Assembly (NCBI GenBank): GCA_021775575.1
Contig: JAJFHO010000253.1
Span: 1-40,527 of the forward strand
Reading direction: 5' to 3'
DNA from: Hyphomicrobiales bacterium
GTDB lineage: Bacteria; Pseudomonadota; Alphaproteobacteria; Rhizobiales; Methyloligellaceae
DNA length: 40,527 nt
The notes under the pieces are model-generated. The model ran no database searches, had not been told where the DNA came from, and saw only the letters and a program-made list of their open reading frames with translations. Position 1 is the stretch's first letter, and each line of letters opens with the position of its first letter. Both the position numbers and the translations under genes were made by a program. This document shows positions 1-8,593 of the stretch, one piece after another.

Positions 1-55
1 AGCGGCTAATAGTCGTACCCAGGCGCAAATGTGCGATTAAATTTTGGAGGAGACA

Positions 56-718
56 ATGTCACTGCAAATAGGCAGTTTAGCCCCCGATTTCGAAGCCGAG
101 ACCACGCAAGGACCGATCAAGTTCCATGACTGGGTCAGCGATAGCTGGTGCGTCCTGTTCTCGCACCCGAAGGACTTCACCCCCGTCTGCACGACGGAAT
201 TGGGGTATATGGCGAGGATCAAACCGGAATTCGACAAGCGGAATGTCAAAATCATCGGCCTGAGCGTCGATCCGGTCGACAACCACGCGAAGTGGGCCAA
301 GGATATTGAGGAGACGCAAGGCGTCGCCCCCAACTATCCGATGATAGGCGATACCGACCTCAAGGTAGCTAAGCTCTACGGTATGTTGCCTGCGGGCGCC
401 GGCGAGACGTCGGAGGGCCGTACCGCGGTCGACAACCAGACCGTTCGCAACGTCTATGTGATCGCGCCGGATAAATCGATCAAGCTGATCATCACTTATC
501 CGATGAGCACGGGCCGCAATTTCGACGAGGTGCTGCGGGTAATTGATTCGCTTCAACTCACCGCCAGCCACCAAGTCGCGACTCCAGTGAACTGGAAGGC
601 CGGTGAAGACGTGATCATCGTCCCGGCGGTTTCCGACGAAGATGCGAAAAAGAAATATCCCGATGGCTGGAGCGCGCCGAAGCCCTATCTCCGGATTGTG
701 CCGCAACCGAAGGGATAG
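56..718 (+). CDS. Peroxiredoxin, AhpC/TSA superfamily, 1-Cys Prx6-like
   Basis: ORF with SLAPDFEAETTQGPIKFHDW and active-site HPKDFTPVCTTELG; ATG at 56 preceded by ggagga; no second C-terminal VCP-type cysteine motif. Confidence 0.93.
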   Translation: MSLQIGSLAPDFEAETTQGPIKFHDWVSDSWCVLFSHPKDFTPVCTTELGYMARIKPEFDKRNVKIIGLSVDPVDNHAKWAKDIEETQGVAPNYPMIGDTDLKVAKLYGMLPAGAGETSEGRTAVDNQTVRNVYVIAPDKSIKLIITYPMSTGRNFDEVLRVIDSLQLTASHQVATPVNWKAGEDVIIVPAVSDEDAKKKYPDGWSAPKPYLRIVPQPKG

Positions 719-818
719 GCCTTAGCCTTCCCGGCACGACGATGTGGAATGATGGCGGGGGCCGGGAGGTTCCCGCCGGTTCCTGGAATTCACGCCACCT
801 CGCTGGCCGGCAGAGTCC

Positions 819-1445
819 TCAAAGCCGCTGTTGCAGAAGCGGCAGGCGGTCGGCGCCCCAGTAGATTTGTCCTGCAAACGCGAATGTCGGCACGCCGAAG
901 ATGCCCAGAGCTTCGGCATTCTCCTTTTGGCGGGCAAGTTCCGCCGGTCCCGCCTCGGCCAGAAATGCATCGAATTCGTCAATGGAGCCGCCGAGTTCCT
1001 CGATCAACCCCGCCATCGCCGCCCGGTCTTCGATATCGATGGCGTGGCTGAAAAACCCAGCGAAGACGGCGTCTATATACGCGTCGAGGAATGATGACAT
1101 GTCCGCGAACAGCATACCGATATGGGCGATCTCCGCATTGTATACGCGCCGCGGTCCGCGAATTTCGAGACCCCGCTCCGCGCCAAGCCGGCGGGCGTCG
1201 TGATAAATATATTTAACCTTTCTCAATGCGCGGGGGTTGCGTGCGTCCTGGGCGCCATAAGCGGCTTCTATGTCGATTGCATAAGGGTGCCAGCATAACT
1301 GGAGATCCAATTCGCGGGCGAAAGCGCGCACCGGTTCGACGGCGACATAGGAATAAGGGCTGCGCAGATCGATATAAACATCGAGATCGCGCCGGCGGGT
1401 TTGTCTGTTCATGCTCGAATTCATGCCAGGGTCGCGTTTCTTCAA
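819..1445 (-). CDS. DsbA-fold / 2-hydroxychromene-2-carboxylate isomerase family protein
   Basis: DVYIDLRSPYSYVAVEP N-terminus with Ser instead of CxxC, C-terminal GIFGVPTFAFAGQIYWGADRLPLL; exact start uncertain (1445, 1424 or 1412). Confidence 0.85.
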   Translation of the reverse strand: MKKRDPGMNSSMNRQTRRRDLDVYIDLRSPYSYVAVEPVRAFARELDLQLCWHPYAIDIEAAYGAQDARNPRALRKVKYIYHDARRLGAERGLEIRGPRRVYNAEIAHIGMLFADMSSFLDAYIDAVFAGFFSHAIDIEDRAAMAGLIEELGGSIDEFDAFLAEAGPAELARQKENAEALGIFGVPTFAFAGQIYWGADRLPLLQQRL

Positions 1446-1513
1446 GCTACCGCTACGTGACTTTACCGGCTTGTAACCGATCCGGCACGTCTTTGCGGCG
1501 CCTAACGCTTCTT

Positions 1514-1547
1514 ATTGCAAATAATTCCTATTGGCTTTTAGTGCAAT
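1514..1547. promoter_or_regulatory. Inverted repeat ATTGCA-N22-TGCAAT upstream of metal exporter
   Basis: Perfect 6-nt arms read directly (1514-1519 and 1542-1547). Confidence 0.4.
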
Positions 1548-1554
1548 TCGTTCT

Positions 1555-1567
1555 TATAATCATTATA
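1555..1567. promoter_or_regulatory. Fur/Mur-family-like operator palindrome TATAATCATTATA
   Basis: Perfect odd-centred palindrome 33 bp upstream of the probable ATG at 1600; core ATAATCATTAT matches half of the classical Fur box. Confidence 0.55.
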
Positions 1568-1599
1568 GACTGGCGGATGGATGCAAGCGGCGGACAGAC

Positions 1600-2808
1600 A
1601 TGACGGAACTGGTACTCAAGACCGGAAGACAGGCGCTTCGTTGGGTCGGTATCGAGTGGCCTGCCAATGGCTGGCGGATGCTGGTCATGGCCATTCTGGC
1701 GGCGCTGGCGCTGAGTGGCCCGGAAGTCCGTGAAATCGTCTTCACCTCCATTTCCGATGCCTATCTGCAGGTTACGGTGTTCGTCGCGGCGACGCTGGCG
1801 CTGGTCTATGCCTTCGAAACCGCATTCCGCTTCGATCTCGGCCAGGCCATGGCGCGGGCGCGTTATTTCCAGGCACCGATCGCCTCATTTCTCGGCGCTT
1901 TGCCCGGTTGCGGCGGTGCCATCATTGTCGTCACGCAATATACCCGTGGCCTTGTCTCTTTCGGCTCCGTGGTCTCGGTGCTTATCGCCACCATGGGCGA
2001 TGCCGCATTTCTGCTGATAGCACGAGAGCCGATGACAGGTCTGACTATCATGGCTATGGGCTTCACAATCGGCAGCGTCAGCGGCTGGCTGGTCGACTGG
2101 ATTCACGGTACGCAATTCATGCGCGGTGGCGGCGGCGATGAAAAAGCGCCCGCATGCACCGATCCCGTCCGCCGGGAAATCACCGCCAATGCGCCATGGA
2201 CCACACGGATCACGAACAATATCTGGCTGTATCTCGTTGCCCCAGGGGTCGTGCTTGGCCTGTTCGTCGCCACCCAGGCGAATTCGGATTGGCTGTTCGG
2301 ACCGCTGTCCGGCTTCGAGCCAACGCGCTGGTTTGGCGTATTGGCCGGAATCCTCTGTCTTGTCATGTGGTCTTCGGGCAAAAGCGAGAAAGCCTATATG
2401 GGCCAGAGCGGCAAGGACGAGGGTGTTCTCACTCTCGCAGAACGTGTCATCAAGGACACCAATTTTGTTACCAGCTGGGTCGTGCTCGGCTTTCTGACAT
2501 ATGAACTCGGCACCTATCTGGCCGGCGGCGGCATCGAGAGCTTGCTGCAGGTTTGGGCGCCATTCGTGCCGCTGATGGCGATCCTTGTCGGCTTCATTCC
2601 GGGATGCGGACCCCAGATCGTTGTCACCACGCTTTACTTGTCGGGCGCGATCCCGCTTTCCGCCCAGTTCGGTAACGCCATCGCCAATGATGGAGACGCG
2701 CTGTTCCCGGCAATCGCGCTGGCGCCGCGCGCGGCGTTCCTGGCAACCCTGTACTCGGCCGTACCGGCGTTGCTGATCGGCTACGCCTGGTTTTTCCTGT
2801 TCGAATAA
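1600..2808 (+). CDS. Putative 10TM heavy-metal/manganese exporter (ArsP_2-like family)
   Basis: Hydrophobic protein with two internally repeated motifs GALPGCGGAIIVVTQYTRG and GFIPGCGPQIVVTTLYLSG; ATG at 1600 (MTELVLKTG) preferred over TTG at 1531. Confidence 0.8.
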   Translation: MTELVLKTGRQALRWVGIEWPANGWRMLVMAILAALALSGPEVREIVFTSISDAYLQVTVFVAATLALVYAFETAFRFDLGQAMARARYFQAPIASFLGALPGCGGAIIVVTQYTRGLVSFGSVVSVLIATMGDAAFLLIAREPMTGLTIMAMGFTIGSVSGWLVDWIHGTQFMRGGGGDEKAPACTDPVRREITANAPWTTRITNNIWLYLVAPGVVLGLFVATQANSDWLFGPLSGFEPTRWFGVLAGILCLVMWSSGKSEKAYMGQSGKDEGVLTLAERVIKDTNFVTSWVVLGFLTYELGTYLAGGGIESLLQVWAPFVPLMAILVGFIPGCGPQIVVTTLYLSGAIPLSAQFGNAIANDGDALFPAIALAPRAAFLATLYSAVPALLIGYAWFFLFE

Positions 2809-2880
2809 GCGGCATTTCCCCGACGGACCACCTGCGCTATTCCTAAGGCTTCACGGGCGCATGAAGGGGGAGCAATTCGC

Positions 2881-3354
2881 ATGCAATACGGTTTCGAGAA
2901 ATTTGAAGGCCGCGCCGACATCGCCGGTGCGGTACTGGTCAAGCTCTTCCACCTGCTTGCCCTGTTCGCCATCGGCGGTGCGACCGTCTGGTCGGCGGCA
3001 CATGCCTTTCTGGGCATGGTCGAGAATGGCCGTGCCGAAATCGCCGACATTTTGCTGCTGTTCATCTATCTGGAGCTTGGCGCCATGGTCGGCATCTATT
3101 TCAAGACCAACCGTATGCCGGTCCGCTTTCTCATCTATGTCGCCATAACCGCGCTGACGCGGCTGATGGTTGAGATCATCAGCGTTACCCACGAGGCCGA
3201 CCTGGCCGTGATCATGATTTCCAGTGCAATTCTGCTGCTGGCGTTCGCCGAGCTTGTATTGCGTTACGGTTCAGTAAAAATGCCGATTTCAGGAGGCCCG
3301 GAGGAAATCGCCGACCGGCCTAACTCTCAGAGCAGTGCCAAGCGGCCGGACTGA
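2881..3354 (+). CDS. PsiE family (phosphate-starvation-inducible) membrane protein
   Basis: Four hydrophobic segments; FIYLELGAMVGIYFKTNRMPVRFLIYVAITALTRLMVEI is PsiE-like. Confidence 0.85.
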   Translation: MQYGFEKFEGRADIAGAVLVKLFHLLALFAIGGATVWSAAHAFLGMVENGRAEIADILLLFIYLELGAMVGIYFKTNRMPVRFLIYVAITALTRLMVEIISVTHEADLAVIMISSAILLLAFAELVLRYGSVKMPISGGPEEIADRPNSQSSAKRPD

Positions 3355-3361
3355 AAGCCGG

Positions 3362-3805
3362 TTAAGACAAGTCAGCACCGCGCTGCAACACCGGTCCCGC
3401 GTCATCGTCGGACGTCCCGGCCTTGTCGACCCATGTCTCGGCGTAGGAGCGCATTTGGCGGGCGATTGCCTGGGCGCCTTCATCTTCTTGCCGCGCGATC
3501 TTGCTCGCCTTATCGGTAAGGAAGTCGCGCAATTGCCCGAATACCTGACCGGCACTCTGCACGGGGTCGACGCGAATATCGAGGGCGCCGAGGAAGGATT
3601 CAAGCTGGCGCCCCTTCCAGGTCATTGCGCCGGCGCTGGCGCGTCCGGCGAGACCCGCCGCCTCTTCGACCCGGCAAAGCTCGCTCAGGATACGCGCATA
3701 GGCGTCGTCGAAGCCCGCTTGCGCCGGGACAAATTGCAGGGGCATGGCCGTCGTCGCGGCGAGCGCCAGCATCCCCCGGTTAAATTGCCTGCGTGAGATA
3801 TCCAT
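3362..3805 (-). CDS. Exported hypothetical protein with Tat-like signal
   Basis: N-terminus MDISRRQFNRGMLALAATTAMPLQFVPAQA (SRRxF motif, hydrophobic core, AxA-like site). Confidence 0.7.
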   Translation of the reverse strand: MDISRRQFNRGMLALAATTAMPLQFVPAQAGFDDAYARILSELCRVEEAAGLAGRASAGAMTWKGRQLESFLGALDIRVDPVQSAGQVFGQLRDFLTDKASKIARQEDEGAQAIARQMRSYAETWVDKAGTSDDDAGPVLQRGADLS

Positions 3806-3817
3806 GCGAGATTTCCG

Positions 3818-3976
3818 CTAGATTGTCGGCTGCGGAGCTTCGATACAGCTCCCTTCATTGTCCGACCACATCCAGCCGTCGGGACAAAAAATATCCTGGT
3901 CACAGGCGAGGCCACGGCCCATGGCAACGCCCATTATGGTGGCTGTTACGGCCACGGCAAGAAACACTCTCATCAT
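3818..3976 (-). CDS. Small secreted Cys-containing protein (about 52 aa), absent from the ORF track
   Basis: Reverse-strand translation MMRVFLAVAVTATIMGVAMGRGLACDQDIFCPDGWMWSDNEGSCIEAPQPTI*; signal-peptide-like N-terminus; ends 12 nt before the next minus-strand gene. Confidence 0.6.
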   Translation of the reverse strand: MMRVFLAVAVTATIMGVAMGRGLACDQDIFCPDGWMWSDNEGSCIEAPQPTI

Positions 3977-4082
3977 TCTGCCTTTCGGTTTGCGCCCATG
4001 GGAACCCAGAATATTCCGTAATTCCTAGTCCGTAACAATACCCCACATTCGAAATTTGCTCGCAAGTGCTTCAGATCGCGCG

Positions 4083-4096
4083 TTGATCAGGATCAA
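4083..4096. promoter_or_regulatory. FNR/FixK-type box TTGATCAGGATCAA
   Basis: Exact match to TTGAT-N4-ATCAA; lies 61 nt upstream of the ATG of the small ORF at 4158. Confidence 0.8.
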
Positions 4097-4157
4097 TGTC
4101 GGTCCCCGGCAGATGCGCGAACTTCTCCTTTGCAACTGAAGAGGAGGGCCTTCGGCG

Positions 4158-4247
4158 ATGAGTGAGGGAGAAATAGCCTATTTGGCGCTGGCGCTCGGCG
4201 CATTCTCTGTTTTTGCGATTGTGCTCGCATATTATTCGACCCGCTAG
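4158..4247 (+). CDS. Putative 29-aa single-pass membrane microprotein
   Basis: MSEGEIAYLALALGAFSVFAIVLAYYSTR*; one hydrophobic helix with charged ends; downstream of FNR-type box; below the ORF-track length cut-off. Confidence 0.6.
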   Translation: MSEGEIAYLALALGAFSVFAIVLAYYSTR

Positions 4248-4466
4248 GCGAAAACAGACCCGCGCAATTGGCAATCAAGTCACGACGCTGCGATGCACAA
4301 TATGTTGTGAGAGCAGTGCGACTGCTTTGGGTTGCCCTAATTAAATATCTGTTCTATAGCGCAAAACACTCGGCAACAATTTTATTGCGCCGCAATATTG
4401 ACGACTTGGGGCAAGGCATATATATTGCAGTGCAGCAAAATACTTCATGCAAGGGGTATATCCGAC

Positions 4467-5147
4467 ATGCCTGAACCCCAAATCATCGTGCTCGACCGGC
4501 ATCCGCTGTTTAGCCAGGGGCTATGCGCGGCGCTGAGCGCTGAAGATCTCGGTTGTACCGAGGCAAGTTCTTTCGATCATTTGGTCGCGCTTCTCGATGG
4601 CGGTAGCAAACCCGACCTCGTCCTGAGCGATCTTTGGCAATCGGGGCCCTCCAATACAGTCTGCCACAACTATCTGCGGATCAATTGTCTGCGTTCCCGC
4701 TTTCCCAAGCAGCGTTTGGCCATCGTCTCCGAAATCGACGAACCGGCTGTCGTCCGCAGCTGTGTTGCTCTTGGCGTATCGGGCTGTCTGCTGAAGTCAC
4801 AGACGGCGGTTCAGATGGCAAAGGCCGTGCGCACGGTCCTGGCCGGAAGAACTTATGTGCCGCCGGGCTACGAGGCGGAGATTCAGAGCGGCAGGATATT
4901 GCCGTTTGCGGATCGTTTGCGGTGCCTGACGGGGCAGGAATCGCGAGTGCTGATGCTGATCTGCGATGGTTTGTTCAATCAGCAGATCGCAGATGCGCTC
5001 GGGCTGACAGAGGCAACGGTCAAGGCGCATGTGTCAAAGGTGCTGCGCAAATTGTCAGTCCCCAACCGCACCAACGCCGTTGTCATGATAGGGCGCCTCG
5101 CCGAAGGCGTGCTCCAGGACCAATCGGCAGTCAGGCTTCAGGCGTGA
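4467..5147 (+). CDS. LuxR/NarL-type response regulator (REC-like plus HTH)
   Basis: IIVLDRHPLFSQGL, PDLVLSDLW, GVSGCLLKS receiver motifs; LTGQESRVLMLICDGLFNQQIADALGLTEATVKAHVSKVLRKL HTH. Confidence 0.88.
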   Translation: MPEPQIIVLDRHPLFSQGLCAALSAEDLGCTEASSFDHLVALLDGGSKPDLVLSDLWQSGPSNTVCHNYLRINCLRSRFPKQRLAIVSEIDEPAVVRSCVALGVSGCLLKSQTAVQMAKAVRTVLAGRTYVPPGYEAEIQSGRILPFADRLRCLTGQESRVLMLICDGLFNQQIADALGLTEATVKAHVSKVLRKLSVPNRTNAVVMIGRLAEGVLQDQSAVRLQA

Positions 5148-5923
5148 CGCGTGCCGGACTTGCCGGCCAGAATAAATAGCCGGCGAAAGGCGAACAGGGT
5201 CTTGCCGTCGCCACGTTTAGGATAGGCGGTGAGGATACGCTCCCTGTAGGCGGCTTCGAAACTGCTGCGTTGAGGTTCGTCGAGGGCGTCGAGAAAACGC
5301 TTGAGTTGCGTTCCCTTGACGAATTCCGCGACCGGGTTCTCGCCGTCCAGAATCTGGCAGTATTCCGTTTCCCAAATAGCGAGGCTTTGTGCTACGGGGC
5401 TGAGTATCTCGTAATAAATCTCCGGCGCGTGGGAAGGTGCCGGCCGCAGCAGCGGTTCCAATATCTCCCGCCACGCTCCGCTCTGCACCGCCTCGGTGAT
5501 GTTGGTGTGCGAAGGCGCGAACCAGTTGCGCGGCATCTGCACCGCCAGATAACCGCCCGGTGCAAGCTGCGCCGTCAGATGCGGAAACAGCCTCTCATGA
5601 TCGTCAAGCCAGTGCAGCGCGGCGTTGGAGTAAATCAGCTCGCAAGGCGCATCCGGCCGCCATTTGTTCAAGTCGGCCTCGACCCAGTGGATATCCGGGG
5701 CCTCGGCGCGGGCGCGTTCCAGCATTTCCGGCGAACCGTCAATGCCTGTGATCTTGGCTTGCGGCCAGCGGCTCTTCAGTGCTCTCGTGACATTGCCTGC
5801 ACCGCAACCCAGATCGACGATTGTCTGAGGCGCTTCCAGCGGAATACGCGCCAGCAGGTCGAGGGCCGGCTGGAGGCGTTCATTGCCAAAGGCAAGATAT
5901 TGTGTCGGATCCCATTTCGACAT
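5138..5923 (-). CDS. tam: Trans-aconitate 2-methyltransferase-like SAM methyltransferase
   Basis: MSKWDPTQYLAFGNERLQPALDLLARIP and VDLGCGAGNVTRAL; whole-protein resemblance to Tam. Confidence 0.85.
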   Translation of the reverse strand: MSKWDPTQYLAFGNERLQPALDLLARIPLEAPQTIVDLGCGAGNVTRALKSRWPQAKITGIDGSPEMLERARAEAPDIHWVEADLNKWRPDAPCELIYSNAALHWLDDHERLFPHLTAQLAPGGYLAVQMPRNWFAPSHTNITEAVQSGAWREILEPLLRPAPSHAPEIYYEILSPVAQSLAIWETEYCQILDGENPVAEFVKGTQLKRFLDALDEPQRSSFEAAYRERILTAYPKRGDGKTLFAFRRLFILAGKSGTRHA

Positions 5924-5933
5924 GGGCTCCCTT

Positions 5934-7217
5934 TTACCCCGGCGTCATGACGCCGACAATGGCGCCCGTGAGCAGGGTCGCCAGCGTGCCGGAAACGATT
6001 GTCTTCGGCCCCAGCGAGACGATTTCTCTGCGCCGCTCCGGCGCCATAGCGACGAGGCCGGCAATCATGATGCCGAGGCTGCCGAGATTGGCGAAACCGC
6101 ACAGCGCGTAAAGCAGGATCAGCCGGCTGCGGGGCGAGAGCGCGCCGGCAGGCAGTGACGCCATTTCGATATAGGCCAGCAACTCGTTGAGAATGGTCTT
6201 TGTCCCGAGCAGAGCGCCTGCCGTGCCGGCTTCCGCGAAGGGAATTCCGATGGCCCAGGCAAGCGGTGCGAACAACCAGCCCAGCAGCTTCTGCACCGTG
6301 AGTTCGAAACCGAACGGCGTTGTAACGGCACCCAATATCATATTGACCAACGCTACCAGCGCCACCATCACAACGAGCATGGCGACCACATAGGCAAGGA
6401 TCCGCAACCCGTCCGTTGTGCCCTGGGCGACGGCATCCATACTGCTGTGCGGCGCGTCCGTGATCGTTGCTTCGGCTTGTTCCGGCCCTTCGGAGAATCC
6501 CTCCGGCACCATTAGCCGGGCGATCATCAACGCGGCGGGCGCGCTCATCACCGAAGCCGCGATCAGATGCCCGGCGACGCCCGGCAGCGTCGCTTCCAGA
6601 AGGCTGGCATAAAGCGCCAATACGGTGCCGGCTACCGTCGCCATGCCCGCGGTCATGGTGGCGAACAGAGCGCCGCGCGACATGGTCTGCAAGTAGGGCC
6701 GGATCAGCAAAGGCGCATCGACCATGCCGACGAAGATATTGGCGGCGGTCGCGGTGCCAAGCGGGCCGCCGACATTCAGCGATTTTTGCAAGACCCAGGC
6801 GAATCCGGCCACCACGCGCTGCAGGACTCCCCAATGATAGAGCAGCCGCGACAGCACCGCCATAACCAGGATCAGCGGCAGCGCCTGAAAGGCGAGAAGA
6901 AAATTGTTTTCAGGGCCGGTCACATCAAAGGGCGCGGGCCCGCCGCCGAGATAGCCGAAAACCAGCCGCACACCCTCCAGCGTCGCGCGCTGCAGCGCCG
7001 TAACGGCACGGCTCATCAGGTCAAAGAGCACCCGCGAGGCTGGAAGCCCGAGCAGCAGCGCAGCGATGGCCGCCTGGAATGCGAGCCCCGTGGCGGCGAC
7101 TTTAAGAGCTCCGGTCTTGCCCAAAGCGGCGCGGTCCTCCGACAGCGTCCAGGCGATCAGCGGGATTAGCAAGACGCCGACAAGGCTTTGGGCCATGAGC
7201 ACCATGGGCGCAAGCAT
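5934..7217 (-). CDS. Concentrative nucleoside transporter (CNT/NupC family)
   Basis: Multi-TM; FGYLGGGPAPFDVTGPENNFLLAFQALPLILVMAVLSRLLYHWG and GTATAANIFVGMVDAPLLIRPYL are CNT motifs; start probably at 7217. Confidence 0.92.
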   Translation of the reverse strand: MLAPMVLMAQSLVGVLLIPLIAWTLSEDRAALGKTGALKVAATGLAFQAAIAALLLGLPASRVLFDLMSRAVTALQRATLEGVRLVFGYLGGGPAPFDVTGPENNFLLAFQALPLILVMAVLSRLLYHWGVLQRVVAGFAWVLQKSLNVGGPLGTATAANIFVGMVDAPLLIRPYLQTMSRGALFATMTAGMATVAGTVLALYASLLEATLPGVAGHLIAASVMSAPAALMIARLMVPEGFSEGPEQAEATITDAPHSSMDAVAQGTTDGLRILAYVVAMLVVMVALVALVNMILGAVTTPFGFELTVQKLLGWLFAPLAWAIGIPFAEAGTAGALLGTKTILNELLAYIEMASLPAGALSPRSRLILLYALCGFANLGSLGIMIAGLVAMAPERRREIVSLGPKTIVSGTLATLLTGAIVGVMTPG

Positions 7218-7310
7218 TGGCGGGTTTTGGCCCGATAGGCAAGAGCCGGCGCTGCGCATGAGTGTTCTAACCCTTGATAATGCATGTCGATGCGATTAAT
7301 CAGAAATCCC

Positions 7311-7961
7311 ATGAACACATTTCCGCCCGCGCTACTCAGAGGCTATAGCGAATTCAGAGACGGCCGGTTCGCTCTTGAAAGAGAACGCTATCGAGGTCTT
7401 GCCGATCAAGGCCAGACGCCCGAGATCCTGGTGATAGCCTGCTGCGATTCCCGTACGGCGCCGGAGACGGTTTTCAATGCCCGCCCAGGCGAAATTTTCG
7501 TAATGCGAAATGTTGCCAATCTCGTGCCGCCCTATAAGCCGGATGGTGAATATCACGGTACCTCGGCTGCTCTCGAATTCGCTGTCCAGAGCCTCAAGGT
7601 GAAGCATATCGTCGTGCTGGGTCATGGCCGCTGCGGCGGCGTCAAGGCGGTGCTCGATCCGGCGGTCGATCCTCTCTCGCCAGGCGATTTCATCGGCAAG
7701 TGGATGGAACTGCTCGCCCCCGCTGCAGAGGCGACCGGCGCAAACCAGTGGATGACGGGCGCGGAGCGGCAGACGGCTCTGGAACGTATTTCCATCCGCC
7801 ATTCGATCGCCAACCTCCGCACTTTCCCCTGCATTTCCGTTCTGGAGGGCAAGGGACGGGTGAGCCTGCATGGCGCGTGGTTCGATATATCGACCGGGGA
7901 ATTGTGGGTGCTCGACGCTGAAACCGGCGACTTTTGCTGCCCGTCGCCAGAAGGCGAGTGA
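7311..7961 (+). CDS. Beta-class carbonic anhydrase
   Basis: CCDSRTAPETVFNARPGEIFVMRNVANLVPPY and VVLGHGRCGGVKA zinc-ligand motifs. Confidence 0.94.
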   Translation: MNTFPPALLRGYSEFRDGRFALERERYRGLADQGQTPEILVIACCDSRTAPETVFNARPGEIFVMRNVANLVPPYKPDGEYHGTSAALEFAVQSLKVKHIVVLGHGRCGGVKAVLDPAVDPLSPGDFIGKWMELLAPAAEATGANQWMTGAERQTALERISIRHSIANLRTFPCISVLEGKGRVSLHGAWFDISTGELWVLDAETGDFCCPSPEGE

Positions 7962-7991
7962 AATAGCGACCGCCCGCCGTTTTGAGTCCGC

Positions 7992-8408
7992 TCAGCCTTC
8001 GGACTGTTCTATGGGGATATTCTGCTCGCCCAGAACGCTCTTGACCAGATCGCCTATCGAGACAAAGCCGATCAGCTTCTTTTTCTCCAGCACCGGGAGA
8101 TGGCGTACCTTCTTGGCCGTCATGAGCGCCAGACATTCGACCGCCGATTGCTCCGGCCGCGCGCAGACAACGCGAGAGGACATGATGTCCCGGACCGGTG
8201 TTTCCAGCGATGTCCGTCCTTTTAGAATGACATGGCGCGTATAGTCGCGTTCGCTGATGATGCCGACAAGCTTCTCGTCCTCCAGCACGACCAGCGCCCC
8301 CGTATTTTTTTTCATGAGTTCCGTGATGGCGTTATAGACGGAATCATCGGGGTCGATCGACCAAACGTTGCTGCCCTTTTGATCGAGGATTTGCTGTATC
8401 GTCGCCAT
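7992..8408 (-). CDS. Tandem CBS-domain protein
   Basis: MATIQQILDQKGSNVWSIDPDDSVYNAI...LVGIISERDYTR and VRDIMSSRVVCARPEQSAVECLALMTAKKVRHLPV. Confidence 0.92.
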   Translation of the reverse strand: MATIQQILDQKGSNVWSIDPDDSVYNAITELMKKNTGALVVLEDEKLVGIISERDYTRHVILKGRTSLETPVRDIMSSRVVCARPEQSAVECLALMTAKKVRHLPVLEKKKLIGFVSIGDLVKSVLGEQNIPIEQSEG

Positions 8409-8593
8409 CCCACCTCCGTGGCATCATAGGTTGTGAGCAAGAAACGCTATCACAAGCGGCGTTCCTCCACAAAGAAGCTCCCGCTGGGGGCGGATATGCC
8501 GCAATGCCGCTCATTACAATCATGGTCTTGGGTTGACCCGTTCAATGATCTATCTAGTACGGCGACGCGCATGCATTGCCGGAGGTTAGCGAC

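Noticed and set aside
8533-8545. FNR-like TTGACCCGTTCAA between CBS-protein gene and hemH
   Set aside because: Half-site spacing is 5 nt instead of 6, which breaks the FNR/FixK consensus geometry.
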